From: Gammaproteobacteria bacterium
Lineage (GTDB): Bacteria; Pseudomonadota; Gammaproteobacteria; JADZEE01
Reading direction: 5' to 3'
Length of the DNA stretch: 60,638 nt
Assembly: GCA_020850735.1 (NCBI GenBank)
Contig: JADZEE010000087.1
Coordinates: forward strand, 1-60,638
Numbering within the stretch: position 1 is the stretch's first letter; each line of letters begins with the position of its first letter. The notes beneath the pieces are model-generated. The model was not told the DNA's origin and searched no databases. It worked only from the letters and a program-made list of their open reading frames with translations. Positions 43,435 to 51,643 of this stretch are shown one piece after another. The position numbers and the translations under genes were made by a program.

Positions 43435-44538
43435 CTAGCGTTCCTGGATCACGCGTACGCGCTGGCCGGGCTCGAGCCGCTCGTTGCCACGCACGATCAC
43501 GCGGTCTCCGGGGCCGATCCCGGCGCCGGAAACCTCGATTCGATTTCCCTGCGGCCGGCCGGTCTCGACGGCCAGTGAGCGTGCGACCGTTACCCCGTCG
43601 CTGTCCGCGACCAGCCACAGGAGCTTTGATCCGTCGACGCTGGCGACGATGGCGTCGCGCGGCACGAGCAGCACTTCGGCGGCGTCGCCGCGGTCGACCG
43701 CCAGGATGACGCGCACCGACATCCCGGGGGCGTAGCGGTGGTTCGGGTTGGGCATGTCGATACGGACCGGGAACGTGCGCGCATCTGCGCGCCCGGAGGG
43801 GATTTTCATCGTGACGGTCGCGGTGACCGGCGCCGACGGGGCGGCGTCGAACAGCAGTTGCACCGGTGTGCCGGCGTCGATCCGGTCGTAATAGCGCTGT
43901 GGCACGGGTACCTCGATCCGCAGCGTGTCCAGCTCCAGGATCTCGACCACCGGCGAGCCCGTCGCGACCCACTCGCCGACCTCGGTGCGCTTGCTCGCAA
44001 TCGCGCCCTCGAACGGGGCGCGGATGACGTGTCGGGCGAGGATTTCTTCCCGGCGACGGCGTTCGGCCTGCAGGCTTACAAGCGCCGCGGTCTGGATGGA
44101 CACCTCGGCGGTGCGCGCCGCGAGCTCGGTCTGCGGGAGGTGCTTCCTGCCGACCAGCTCCGCGGTCTCCTTGCGTTGCCGCTCGGCTTCGGCAAGCCTG
44201 GCCCGGGACTCGTCCACCGCGGCGACCGCCTGCTGCACCTCGAGCTCGGCGAGCCGCTTGTCGAGCTCGACGACCACGTCACCCGCGTGCACGTAATCGC
44301 CGGCATCCACGTGTATCGCTTCCACGAAGCCGTCCACCTTGGGCGACAACGCCGTGATCCGGCGCGCGGTCACCGACCCGGTGAGCGGCAACCGCTCGTC
44401 CGGGACCATGCGCGTGGCGACCGCGGTGACGACCGGTGCGCCGCTGTCCTGCAGCTGCGCGGCAGGCGTGCCTGACGCCCACATCGCGGCCAGCAGCAGG
44501 GCCAGGATCGGATTCCCCCCGCCGGCCCACCCGCTCAT
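43435..44538 (-). CDS. RND efflux periplasmic adaptor (membrane fusion protein)
   Basis: 367 residues from ATG 44538. The longer ATG at 44580 overlaps a -10-like TAGAAT and would lie upstream of the transcription start. A signal segment ('PILALLLAAMWASGTPAAA', Q next) is followed by the lipoyl half ('GFVEAIHVDAGDYVHAGDVV', 'ELDKRLAELEVQQA'), an alpha-helical hairpin with ERQRKE-type repeats, the second lipoyl half ('VIRAPFEGAIASKRTEVGEW') and the beta-barrel. This is the standard HlyD/AcrA order. It is not a lipoprotein. Transcribed with the permease. Confidence 0.92.
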   Translation of the reverse strand: MSGWAGGGNPILALLLAAMWASGTPAAQLQDSGAPVVTAVATRMVPDERLPLTGSVTARRITALSPKVDGFVEAIHVDAGDYVHAGDVVVELDKRLAELEVQQAVAAVDESRARLAEAERQRKETAELVGRKHLPQTELAARTAEVSIQTAALVSLQAERRRREEILARHVIRAPFEGAIASKRTEVGEWVATGSPVVEILELDTLRIEVPVPQRYYDRIDAGTPVQLLFDAAPSAPVTATVTMKIPSGRADARTFPVRIDMPNPNHRYAPGMSVRVILAVDRGDAAEVLLVPRDAIVASVDGSKLLWLVADSDGVTVARSLAVETGRPQGNRIEVSGAGIGPGDRVIVRGNERLEPGQRVRVIQER

Positions 44539-44740
44539 CGCGGATGCCTGCTGGACATGTCGTTCGGCATCGCGGCCCATTCTAGCAGGCCCATGTTCCG
44601 TCGCCGGCCTCGCCGCCGCCGCGCGGGGTCTGAACTATGCTAGTGTGGCGTCTACGGCCGCTCAGGGCACGCAACGAGTTCTTGGACTGCGTTCGTGACC
44701 TGGGTGCCGATCCCGCAGATGGCAACGGAGGTAAGCGCGC

Positions 44741-44980
44741 ATGAGCACCGGAGATCCGAAGCCCGAACAGTCCAAGGATGCAGCCGGACCACCGCCGGTA
44801 CCGGATGCCGCATCGGCCCCGAAGAGCCCGGCGGAAGGCGCCCCCGGCGGCGGGGCCGACGACGTGAAGGCCAAGCTCCTGGGCGCTGGCAACCGCGTCT
44901 ACTTCCATCTGGATATCGACGTGAACGGCTGGATGATCCTCGGCGCGGTGATCGCTCTGCTGCTGTTGCTCAAGATCTGA
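44741..44980 (+). CDS. Small tail-anchored membrane protein
   Basis: 79 residues. A Pro/Ala/Gly-rich, disordered N-terminus of about 45 residues is followed by 'VYFHLDIDVNGW' and a single C-terminal membrane helix 'MILGAVIALLLLLKI'. No signal peptide. An 'AACGGAGGTAAG' ribosome site lies upstream of ATG 44741, which supports a real gene. Divergent from the efflux pair and followed 16 bases later by another membrane protein gene. Unknown function. Confidence 0.65.
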   Translation: MSTGDPKPEQSKDAAGPPPVPDAASAPKSPAEGAPGGGADDVKAKLLGAGNRVYFHLDIDVNGWMILGAVIALLLLLKI

Positions 44981-44996
44981 TCGTACGGCCGCAGTC

Positions 44997-45395
44997 GTGC
45001 CCCTGCATCGCCTGGGCGCGGCAGCCTACGTTTGCTGGGGTCTGTTCGTGCTGCACGCGGCGCTCGATACCGCTGAGCTCGCCGCCGGACTCCCCTCGCC
45101 CATGGGCATCATCATCGGCACGCTGGCGCAGCAGGCATGGACGCTGGCCGCGGTCGGGACCGCGGTCGTGTGGGCGGCGATCGCGCTGCTGTGGCGCAAG
45201 GACCGTTACGGTTACTGGGTCACGCTCGCGCTGAGCGGGTTCGTCGAGATCGGTTACCTGGTGTTCGTGCTATTGCCAGGCTACCAGGCACCGGGCGCCG
45301 GGCCGTGGCGACCGGTTGTGTGGGTGCTCGCCGTCGCGTTGAGCTCGTCAGTCCTGCGTCGCGGCACCACGAACGACGCTCAGCCGTCCGGCTGA
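44997..45395 (+). CDS. Four-helix integral membrane protein of unknown function
   Basis: 132 residues from GTG 44997. Four hydrophobic segments: 'AAYVCWGLFVLHAALD', 'WTLAAVGTAVVWAAIALLW', 'YWVTLALSGFVEIGYLVFV' and 'PVVWVLAVALSSSVL'. No family is recognised. The 3' end overlaps the convergent N-formylglutamate amidohydrolase-like gene by 16 bases. The gene is plausible by its hydrophobic periodicity and by position after the small anchored protein. Confidence 0.6.
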   Translation: MPLHRLGAAAYVCWGLFVLHAALDTAELAAGLPSPMGIIIGTLAQQAWTLAAVGTAVVWAAIALLWRKDRYGYWVTLALSGFVEIGYLVFVLLPGYQAPGAGPWRPVVWVLAVALSSSVLRRGTTNDAQPSG

Positions 45396-46102
45396 CGCGC
45401 AGGCCGGGCGAAGCTCCGCAGCGTGTCGGCGAGAACGGCGCGGGTATGCGCCCACGTTCGGCGTGAGCGCAGCAATGCCTGATTCACCTCGAGCTCCACG
45501 CCGAGGTAGCCGGCGGGCGTGAACTCGCGCCGCAGCCACGTCGTCAGCCCGTCGCTGCGTCCCCGGTAGGGGTAGTTGCGGCGCACAGCGAGCCCTTCCC
45601 TGCGGATCGCTGCGGCCCAGGTGTTGCAAAGGGCGCGTTCCCCGGTGCGGCCGGGATCGTACAGCAGACCGATGTCGGCGCGGCGCACGACGCTGTCGAG
45701 AACGGGCGCGAAACTGTGCACGGCAACGTGCAGGACCGGGTCACCGGCGGCGATTGCTGCGGCGATGGCGGCCCGCACGCGGGCGCGGTGTGGCGCGTGG
45801 TAAGCCGTGATGATCTCGGCCCGCGCGCCGCGCGGCAGGGGAAGCACGAACTCGGACAGGCAGCGCGGGTGCGACGGCGAGCGGTTCAGATCCACCAGCA
45901 GGCGCGAAACCGTCGCCGCGTACAGCGGCGCACGCAGGCGGCGGGCGAGGTGGCGCGCGAGCGCCAGCGCGCCGCGGTCGTAGCCGCGATGCGAGCGCAG
46001 GATCCGTGCGGCGCCCCGGAACAGCGGCCGGTAGCGCGCGGGTATGCGCGCACCACCGTGCTCGCAGGTGACGATGAGCAGGCGCTGCGGTTCGCGGCTC
46101 AT
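45380..46102 (-). CDS. N-formylglutamate amidohydrolase-like protein
   Basis: 240 residues from ATG 46102. The family opening 'LIVTCEHGGARIPARY' (Glu-His metal pair), 'HRGYDRGALALARHLARRL', 'RLLVDLNRS', 'HVAVHSFAP' and 'GVELEVNQ' match the FGase (HutG/PF05013) fold. Classical members hydrolyse N-formyl-L-glutamate in histidine degradation, but there are no hut genes here. It is the last gene of the unit C39-like peptidase, ATP-grasp ligase, GCS2-like ligase, so it probably cleaves an amide made by those ligases. The gap to the preceding gene is 86 bases. Confidence 0.88.
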   Translation of the reverse strand: MSREPQRLLIVTCEHGGARIPARYRPLFRGAARILRSHRGYDRGALALARHLARRLRAPLYAATVSRLLVDLNRSPSHPRCLSEFVLPLPRGARAEIITAYHAPHRARVRAAIAAAIAAGDPVLHVAVHSFAPVLDSVVRRADIGLLYDPGRTGERALCNTWAAAIRREGLAVRRNYPYRGRSDGLTTWLRREFTPAGYLGVELEVNQALLRSRRTWAHTRAVLADTLRSFARPARQPDG

Positions 46103-46188
46103 GCCGGGGTCGCCGTACGCCGGCCGGCCCGAGGCTGGCGATAACCCGCCCGCATGCGCGACGGTCGGGCCGGCTCGTACACGCTCAC

Positions 46189-47439
46189 TCAACCCAGGCC
46201 GAGGAACGGCCGGTCTTCCGCGAGGCAGCGGCACAACCCGGCCGCGAGCGCCTCCAGCGCCCCTCGCCCCGGCGCCGGGCCGAGGGCGTCTGCGATCCGC
46301 CGCGCCAGCGGGCCACGCTCCAGAATGAGCGCGATCGACGCGCGCCAGGGCGCCGCATCGCCGCCCGCGCCCAGGGCTCCCGCCTCGCACAGGTGCTGCC
46401 AGATCTCGCGCAGTTGCGCCTTGCGATCGGGGAAACCGAGCGCGTGCAGAAACCGCCGGTCGTCGACCACCGCCCGGTCGGCCTCCCGGGTCGCGTCGAG
46501 GAAAATCGCGGCCAGGGTCCCGCTTTGCAGCTCGAGCTGCGCCGCAAGGCTCGCCAGCCGCTCCTCGTACAGCAGCCGCAGGCTGCCACAGACGAGCGCC
46601 GCGACGGCGATGTCGGCGCGCGGATGCTCCTGGATGTCCAGCACCCGGATCTCGATGGCGCTGCGGTCGAAACGGGCGATCGCGCCGCGCGAATTCAGCC
46701 ACTCGTGCTGCAGGATCCCGCCGGGATCGAACGGGGCGATGTCGGCGTACATCGGCGCGAGGATCCGTTGCTCGTATTCGTGTCGCGAGCGAACCGGCTC
46801 CGGGATCACCGCGGCCGTGATGGACGGGATGCGGCGCGCATTGTTGCGGTAATACTCCAGGCGCGTATCCATCAGCCCCGTCAGCACGCCGCCGATGACC
46901 GGCGAGCTCGCAGCCAATGCCGGCAACAGCGGCAGGATCACCCGGATCGCGCTGTGCAATCGTTCGAATTCGTGATCGTCCGCGAACGGCAGGTTCAGGT
47001 GGACGCTCTGCAGGTTCGACCAGCCGTGGCCGCGGCAATCGAAGATCCGGTCGTAGGCCTCGTAAACCGCGTTGTATTCGTGCGGCCACAGGCGCATCTC
47101 GCGGTCAGGATCCATCCACGGGTGCGCCGCTCCGGGCATGAGGCAGGCGCCGAGTGGTTCGAGCAATGCGTTGACGTCGCGTACGCCGCACTGAAATGCG
47201 GCGGGCAGCGGCTCGAGCGCCGGCGCCGGTCCGTTGGTCTTGAGCTCGATGACGTGCAGCGCGAGCTCGTTGGACCAGGCGAGCGGCCCGCGTTCGATCT
47301 CGGCATCGAAGCTGCCGCTCGCCGCAAGGAGCAGGCGGTCCGCGATCGGCGCGACAGCCAGTGTGCGCCGGTCCACGATCATGTACTCGAGCTCGATGCC
47401 GTAGCCGCCGAAAGCGGCCAGCGGGCCGTCGCCGCTCAT
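46189..47439 (-). CDS. GCS2-type carboxylate-amine ligase
   Basis: 416 residues, overlapping the RimK-like gene by four bases (ATGA). 'GYGIELEYMIVD' is the family start (GxExEY metal motif), followed by 'NELALHVIELKTNGP', 'PHEYNAVYEAYDRIFDCRGHGW' (in two parts 'PHEYNAVYEAYDRIF' and 'DCRGHGWSNLQSVHLNLPF'), and 'AIEIRVLDIQEHPRADIA'. These are the glutamine-synthetase-like ATP and metal sites of the GCS2 group. Members make gamma-glutamyl-type amides; which acid and which amine is not readable. It is not the GshA of glutathione synthesis by context, because no gshB is adjacent, but a glutathione-like thiol or peptide product cannot be excluded. Confidence 0.88.
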   Translation of the reverse strand: MSGDGPLAAFGGYGIELEYMIVDRRTLAVAPIADRLLLAASGSFDAEIERGPLAWSNELALHVIELKTNGPAPALEPLPAAFQCGVRDVNALLEPLGACLMPGAAHPWMDPDREMRLWPHEYNAVYEAYDRIFDCRGHGWSNLQSVHLNLPFADDHEFERLHSAIRVILPLLPALAASSPVIGGVLTGLMDTRLEYYRNNARRIPSITAAVIPEPVRSRHEYEQRILAPMYADIAPFDPGGILQHEWLNSRGAIARFDRSAIEIRVLDIQEHPRADIAVAALVCGSLRLLYEERLASLAAQLELQSGTLAAIFLDATREADRAVVDDRRFLHALGFPDRKAQLREIWQHLCEAGALGAGGDAAPWRASIALILERGPLARRIADALGPAPGRGALEALAAGLCRCLAEDRPFLGLG

Positions 47440-48911
47440 CGCGAAGTATGGCCGCGCTTGTGGATCTCGATACGCTTGAGAAACACCCCCATGATCTCAC
47501 GGTAGAGCGCGTCCTTGAGTATCGTGTCCTCGACCCCGGCGTCGAGGTTCGGGTTGTCGTTGACTTCCATGAGCACGCAGCGGCGGCCGATCTGCTTGAT
47601 GTCGACGCCGTACAATCCGTCGCCGATGAGGTTGGCGGCCTTGAGGGCGATGCGTACGACGTCCTCCGGGGCTTCGCCCACCGTGAGGGTGTCGACATTG
47701 CCGGTCCCGCTCGTTCTGCCGTGCTGATCGCGGCGGATGATCTGCCAGTGACGGCGCGCCATGTGATAGCGGCACACGTACAGCGGGCGCTGATCGATGA
47801 TGCCCACGCGCCAGTCGAAATCGGTCGGCATGAACTCCTGGGCGATGACGAGATCGGATTTCGCGAACAGCTGGTTCACGGCCCCTTCGAGCTCCGCCTC
47901 GGTTTCCACGCGCGTGACGCCGAGTGAAAAGGCGCTGTCGGGCTGCTTGAGCACGCACGGAAAACCCAACTCGTGCTTGATCGCCTCGACATTGCCGCGA
48001 TGGACGATCAGCGTTTTCGGGGTGGGAATGGCATAGCGATCCATCAGCTCCGCGAGGTAGACCTTGTTGGTGCACTTGAGGATTGAATCCGGGTCGTCGA
48101 TGACCACCAGGCCTTCGGCCGCCGCGCGCTGCGCGAAGCGATAGGTGTGATGGTTGACGGCGGTGGTCTCGCGGATGAACAGGGCGTCGAACTCGCCGAG
48201 GCGGGCGAAGTCGTCGCGCGTGATGAGCTCGAGATCGAGACCCACGGCCTCGGCAGCCTTCTCGAATCGCTTCAGTGCCCGCGCGTCCGACGGCGGTTGC
48301 GGATCGCCGGGATTGTGCAGTACCGCGATGTCGTATCGCGGCGCGGCACGCCGGCGCACCCGGCGCTTGTGGCGCGTGAAGTAGGTCGTCGCCGCATCGA
48401 TGGCGAAGCGGCGATGGGACTCGGGGATGTCGCTGGCCGCGATCGGCCGGACGGACTGCAGATCCCAGTGATCACCTACGCGCACGAACTTCGCGCGCAG
48501 CATCGGCATGGGAAACAGGTTGAACATCCACAGCGCCAAGCGCTCGTAGCGCTTGGCGAGGTTCTGGCCGAAGTAGATGCTGAGCGTGAAGGTATTCGAG
48601 TGCAGCCGGCGCAACGCCCGCTGGATGACATCGTCGACTTCCTCGGAAAGCGTGCGTACCACCGTCTGCGACTTCAGATCCTGGATCGTGCTGACGTTGG
48701 GCAGCGGCTTGTGGCCGCGGGCCTCGGCGAGCAGGGACACGTAGTAGCCGACGGTCTGGTACCGGTACGAGCGGCACAGGTTGAACACCTTCGCGGTGCG
48801 GTCCTCGCTGTGGCGCGGATCGGTTAGATATTCACGCCCGGAGACGACACCGACTCCGGGAATCTCGAGCGGCCAGCGCTGCGGATTGTCGACGACGATC
48901 AGTACGGACAT
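47436..48911 (-). CDS. RimK-family ATP-grasp ligase with N-terminal RLAN domain
   Basis: 491 residues. The N-terminal about 150 residues ('VLIVVDNPQRWPLEIPGV', 'NLCRSYRYQTVGYYVSLLAEARGHKPLP', here shortened to 'RYQTVGYYVSLLAEARGH', and 'PMLRAKFVRVGDHW') form the RimK-like ATP-grasp N-terminal (RLAN) domain. The ATP-grasp part follows: 'IDDPDSILKCTNKVYL', 'CVLKQPDSAFSLGV' (P-loop), 'QEFMPTDFDWRVGI', and the metal site 'VLMEVNDNPNLDAG'. RimK enzymes add amino acids, often glutamate, to a protein or small-molecule carboxylate. It begins three bases after the C39-like gene and overlaps the GCS2 gene, so the set is cotranscribed. Confidence 0.92.
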   Translation of the reverse strand: MSVLIVVDNPQRWPLEIPGVGVVSGREYLTDPRHSEDRTAKVFNLCRSYRYQTVGYYVSLLAEARGHKPLPNVSTIQDLKSQTVVRTLSEEVDDVIQRALRRLHSNTFTLSIYFGQNLAKRYERLALWMFNLFPMPMLRAKFVRVGDHWDLQSVRPIAASDIPESHRRFAIDAATTYFTRHKRRVRRRAAPRYDIAVLHNPGDPQPPSDARALKRFEKAAEAVGLDLELITRDDFARLGEFDALFIRETTAVNHHTYRFAQRAAAEGLVVIDDPDSILKCTNKVYLAELMDRYAIPTPKTLIVHRGNVEAIKHELGFPCVLKQPDSAFSLGVTRVETEAELEGAVNQLFAKSDLVIAQEFMPTDFDWRVGIIDQRPLYVCRYHMARRHWQIIRRDQHGRTSGTGNVDTLTVGEAPEDVVRIALKAANLIGDGLYGVDIKQIGRRCVLMEVNDNPNLDAGVEDTILKDALYREIMGVFLKRIEIHKRGHTSR

Positions 48912-48914
48912 GTT

Positions 48915-49667
48915 TCAACGCCGGGGTTGAATGACGAGCAGATTCGCGTCGTGGGTGAGCACGCCGAGCAAAATGGCGCCGATTACGCGATCGATGTGTA
49001 TCCAGTAGTTCTGTTCCCCGCCGAGCGGGTTCGGATCCAGCGGGTCGCTGACCAGGATGGTACGGTGCCGGCGCTCGTAACCGGACAGGACGACGAAATG
49101 GCCGGCTGGTGCGCCGCGCACGTCGTCATCCGCGTCATCGGGGCCATACTCGCGCATCGCGCGGTACAAATAGGTGGCCGACAGGCCCGTGATGATGGGA
49201 ATGCCCCGGTTCAGGATGCTGCGCAGCAGGCGCCGCGTCAGATCGGTGAACCGGATCCTGCCGCCGAGGCGCAGAAACTCCTGGTAGCCCTGGCTCGCGA
49301 CGCGCAGGCGGCGGTCGCGTTTTTCGCGAATCTGTGCCTCGAGCTTGGCAATCATGTCGACGTCCTTGTGCGCGAACCAGGTCGGATCGAATACCTGCAG
49401 GTTGTAGGTGTAGATGGTGGCTTCGAATCCGCGTCGCAGCGCGTCACAGGCGAGAAACACGTCGAGCGTGCCGCCACTTTCGAGCTGCTCGATCGCGCCG
49501 ATGAGCGTGTCGAGATCGTGTTCGGTACCGTAATAGCGGTAAACCGAGTGCAGGCAGGTCGGCCCGCAACTGCGGGCGTCCGGCTGGCGCAGGATCCGCA
49601 CCGCCAGCTGCGCGGCCTGCAGGTCCGGGCGATCCAGTTCGGCCATGGAGGACATGTGACTAGACAT
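48915..49667 (-). CDS. C39-like papain-fold peptidase, first gene of the amidoligase set
   Basis: 250 residues, no signal peptide. 'RQPDARSCGPTCLHSVYRYYG' (shortened: 'QPDARSCGPTCLHSVYRYY') has the Gln28 and catalytic Cys34 of the C39 group. His190 is in 'APAGHFVVLSGYERR' and Asp208 in 'VSDPLDPN'. All four catalytic positions of a C39 peptidase are therefore present, although the protein lacks the ABC transporter usually fused to bacteriocin-exporting C39 domains. A cytosolic free-standing C39 next to two peptide ligases could process or transfer a peptide. ATG 49667 is followed by ATG 49655 and 49646; the exact start is uncertain. Confidence 0.8.
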   Translation of the reverse strand: MSSHMSSMAELDRPDLQAAQLAVRILRQPDARSCGPTCLHSVYRYYGTEHDLDTLIGAIEQLESGGTLDVFLACDALRRGFEATIYTYNLQVFDPTWFAHKDVDMIAKLEAQIREKRDRRLRVASQGYQEFLRLGGRIRFTDLTRRLLRSILNRGIPIITGLSATYLYRAMREYGPDDADDDVRGAPAGHFVVLSGYERRHRTILVSDPLDPNPLGGEQNYWIHIDRVIGAILLGVLTHDANLLVIQPRR

Positions 49668-49963
49668 ACCGCGAGCGTGTCCTTGCTTGCAAGCCCGGAA
49701 CCCGGGCTACCGGCCGATGACCGAGGGGCAGGGGGACGGGCAACGGCGGGTCGCCCAGGGTGCGAGACAACCGAAGATGCGTACAAGCGGTTTCGCGGGT
49801 GCGCTCCGGCTCGAACCGCTGCGTCGACGATCGGCGGTACGCGGTCGGCCAATGGGCGCGCGATTATGGGCGTGTCGATCGGGTGTGTAAAGTCCGTGTC
49901 GAAGGCGATGTTATAGTGCCGCGCTCGGGCGTGACCGTGACGAGCCCCCTGTGTGCGCAGTAC

Positions 49964-51643
49964 ATGACGACGGGTAACCGAGAGCGAAACGGCGGCCGGA
50001 TCCTGGTCGATCAGCTGCTGCGCCACGGCGTCGAACGTGTGTTCTGCGTACCCGGCGAGAGCTACCTGCCGGTACTCGATGCCCTGTACGACGAGCGCCG
50101 GCGCCTGCCGGTCGTGAGTTGCCGGCACGACGGCGGCGCGGCGTTCATGGCGGAGGCGGCCGGCAAGCTCGACGGGCGTCCCGGGGTGTGTCTGGTCACG
50201 CGCGGCCCGGGGGCGACCAACGCCGCGATCGCCGTGCACGTCGCCGAACAGGATTCCACGCCCATGCTGCTGGTCGTCGGTCAGGTCGCGCGCGCTCACG
50301 CCGGCTGCGAAGCGTTTCAGGAGGTCGACTACGAGCGCCTGTTCGGCGGGCTTGCCCGCCACGTCGAGCAGGTGGAGACGGTCGCAGCGCTGCCCGAGGC
50401 GATCGCGCGAGCCTTCGCGACCGCCTGCGGTGATCGCGCCGGGCCGGTGGTTCTCGCGGTGCCGGAGGACGTGTTGCGCGACCGCGCGCGGGTCGCCGAC
50501 GCCGAACCCCGATCCCGGGTGATCCGCACGCCCGCCGCCGCGGACGTGGTCGCCGTGTGCGAGCGCCTGAGCGCCGCCGCGCGACCGCTGTTGCTGGTCG
50601 GGGGCAGCAGCTGGACGGATGCGGGTTGCGCTGCGCTCGTACGCTACGCCGAGGCCGCCCGGGTGCCGGTTTGCGCCGCGTTCCGGCGCCAGGATCTGTA
50701 CGACAACGACAGCCCGTGCTACGCGGGCTACCTCGGACTGAATGCGCACGCGAGCCTGTGGGAGCGGGTACGGGAGAGCGATTGCCTGCTCGTGCTCGGT
50801 GCGCGACTGGATCAGGCGACCAGCCGCAACTTCACGGCATTCGATCCGCACTGGTCGGCACGGCACATGATCCGCGTGTATCCCGGCGCCAGGCTGCCCG
50901 GCAGAGCGTCGCCGGCCGCGCTGGCGGTGCGCGCCGATCCCGCAGCCTTCGTTGCCGCGATGGGTCGGCGCATGCCGGCGGCCAGCGCGGTGCGGGCGGC
51001 GTGGTGCGCGCGCCTGCGGGCCGAATACCTGGACAGCCTGCGTCCCGGTCGCGACAGCGACGGCTTCGAGCTCGGCGAGGTCATGACCGCCCTCGCCGCC
51101 GATCTCGCCGATGATGCGATCATCACGCTGGATGCGGGCAATTTCACCGCCTGGCCGCAACGCTATCGCCGCTACCGCCGGCCGGGCCGTCTGCTGGCAC
51201 CGGTAAACGGCGCGATGGGCTATGGCGTACCCGCGGCGGTGGCCGCCGCGCTGCGTCACCCGCGCCGGACCGTGGTCGGTTTCGTGGGTGATGGCGGTAT
51301 GCTCATGACCGGCGCCGAGCTGGCCACGGCGATGCACTGTGGCGCGCAACCGATCATCCTGATCGCCAACAATGGTATGTACGGCACCATCCGGCTGCAC
51401 CAGGAACGCGCCTATCCGGGGCGCGTCGTCGCCACCGATCTGACCAATCCCGACTTCGCCGCCTGGGCGCGGGCGTTCGGCGCGTACGGCGAGACCGTCA
51501 CCGCGGCGGCGGCCTTCCCCGCCGCTTTCGCGCGTGCCCGCAGCTGCGGCACGGCGGCGGTGCTCGACCTGCGCCTGGATCCGCGGGTCCTGGTGCCGGG
51601 GGTGACCCTGGACCGCATGGCGCGCGCCGCACGGCACGAATGA
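49964..51643 (+). CDS. Thiamine pyrophosphate enzyme (acetolactate synthase-like)
   Basis: 559 residues from ATG 49964. The three domains are visible: the PYR part with the catalytic Glu in 'VFCVPGESYLPVLDALYD', the middle Rossmann domain ('RPLLLVGGSSWTDAG'), and the PP part with the TPP-Mg motif 'GDGGMLMTGAELATA...NNGMYG'. 'SCRHDGGAAFMAEAAGKLDG' and 'VTRGPGATNAAI' are typical of acetolactate synthase or related decarboxylases. There is no small regulatory subunit nearby. It is translationally coupled to a glycosyltransferase (ATGA), which is unusual for branched-chain biosynthesis and suggests a dedicated reaction. A GTG 33 bases upstream is an alternative start. Confidence 0.88.
   Translation: MTTGNRERNGGRILVDQLLRHGVERVFCVPGESYLPVLDALYDERRRLPVVSCRHDGGAAFMAEAAGKLDGRPGVCLVTRGPGATNAAIAVHVAEQDSTPMLLVVGQVARAHAGCEAFQEVDYERLFGGLARHVEQVETVAALPEAIARAFATACGDRAGPVVLAVPEDVLRDRARVADAEPRSRVIRTPAAADVVAVCERLSAAARPLLLVGGSSWTDAGCAALVRYAEAARVPVCAAFRRQDLYDNDSPCYAGYLGLNAHASLWERVRESDCLLVLGARLDQATSRNFTAFDPHWSARHMIRVYPGARLPGRASPAALAVRADPAAFVAAMGRRMPAASAVRAAWCARLRAEYLDSLRPGRDSDGFELGEVMTALAADLADDAIITLDAGNFTAWPQRYRRYRRPGRLLAPVNGAMGYGVPAAVAAALRHPRRTVVGFVGDGGMLMTGAELATAMHCGAQPIILIANNGMYGTIRLHQERAYPGRVVATDLTNPDFAAWARAFGAYGETVTAAAAFPAAFARARSCGTAAVLDLRLDPRVLVPGVTLDRMARAARHE

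Noticed and set aside
46189..47439. GshA for glutathione synthesis
   Set aside because: The fold is right, but coupling to a RimK-like ligase and a C39-like gene, and the absence of gshB, argue for a different product; kept as an alternative only.
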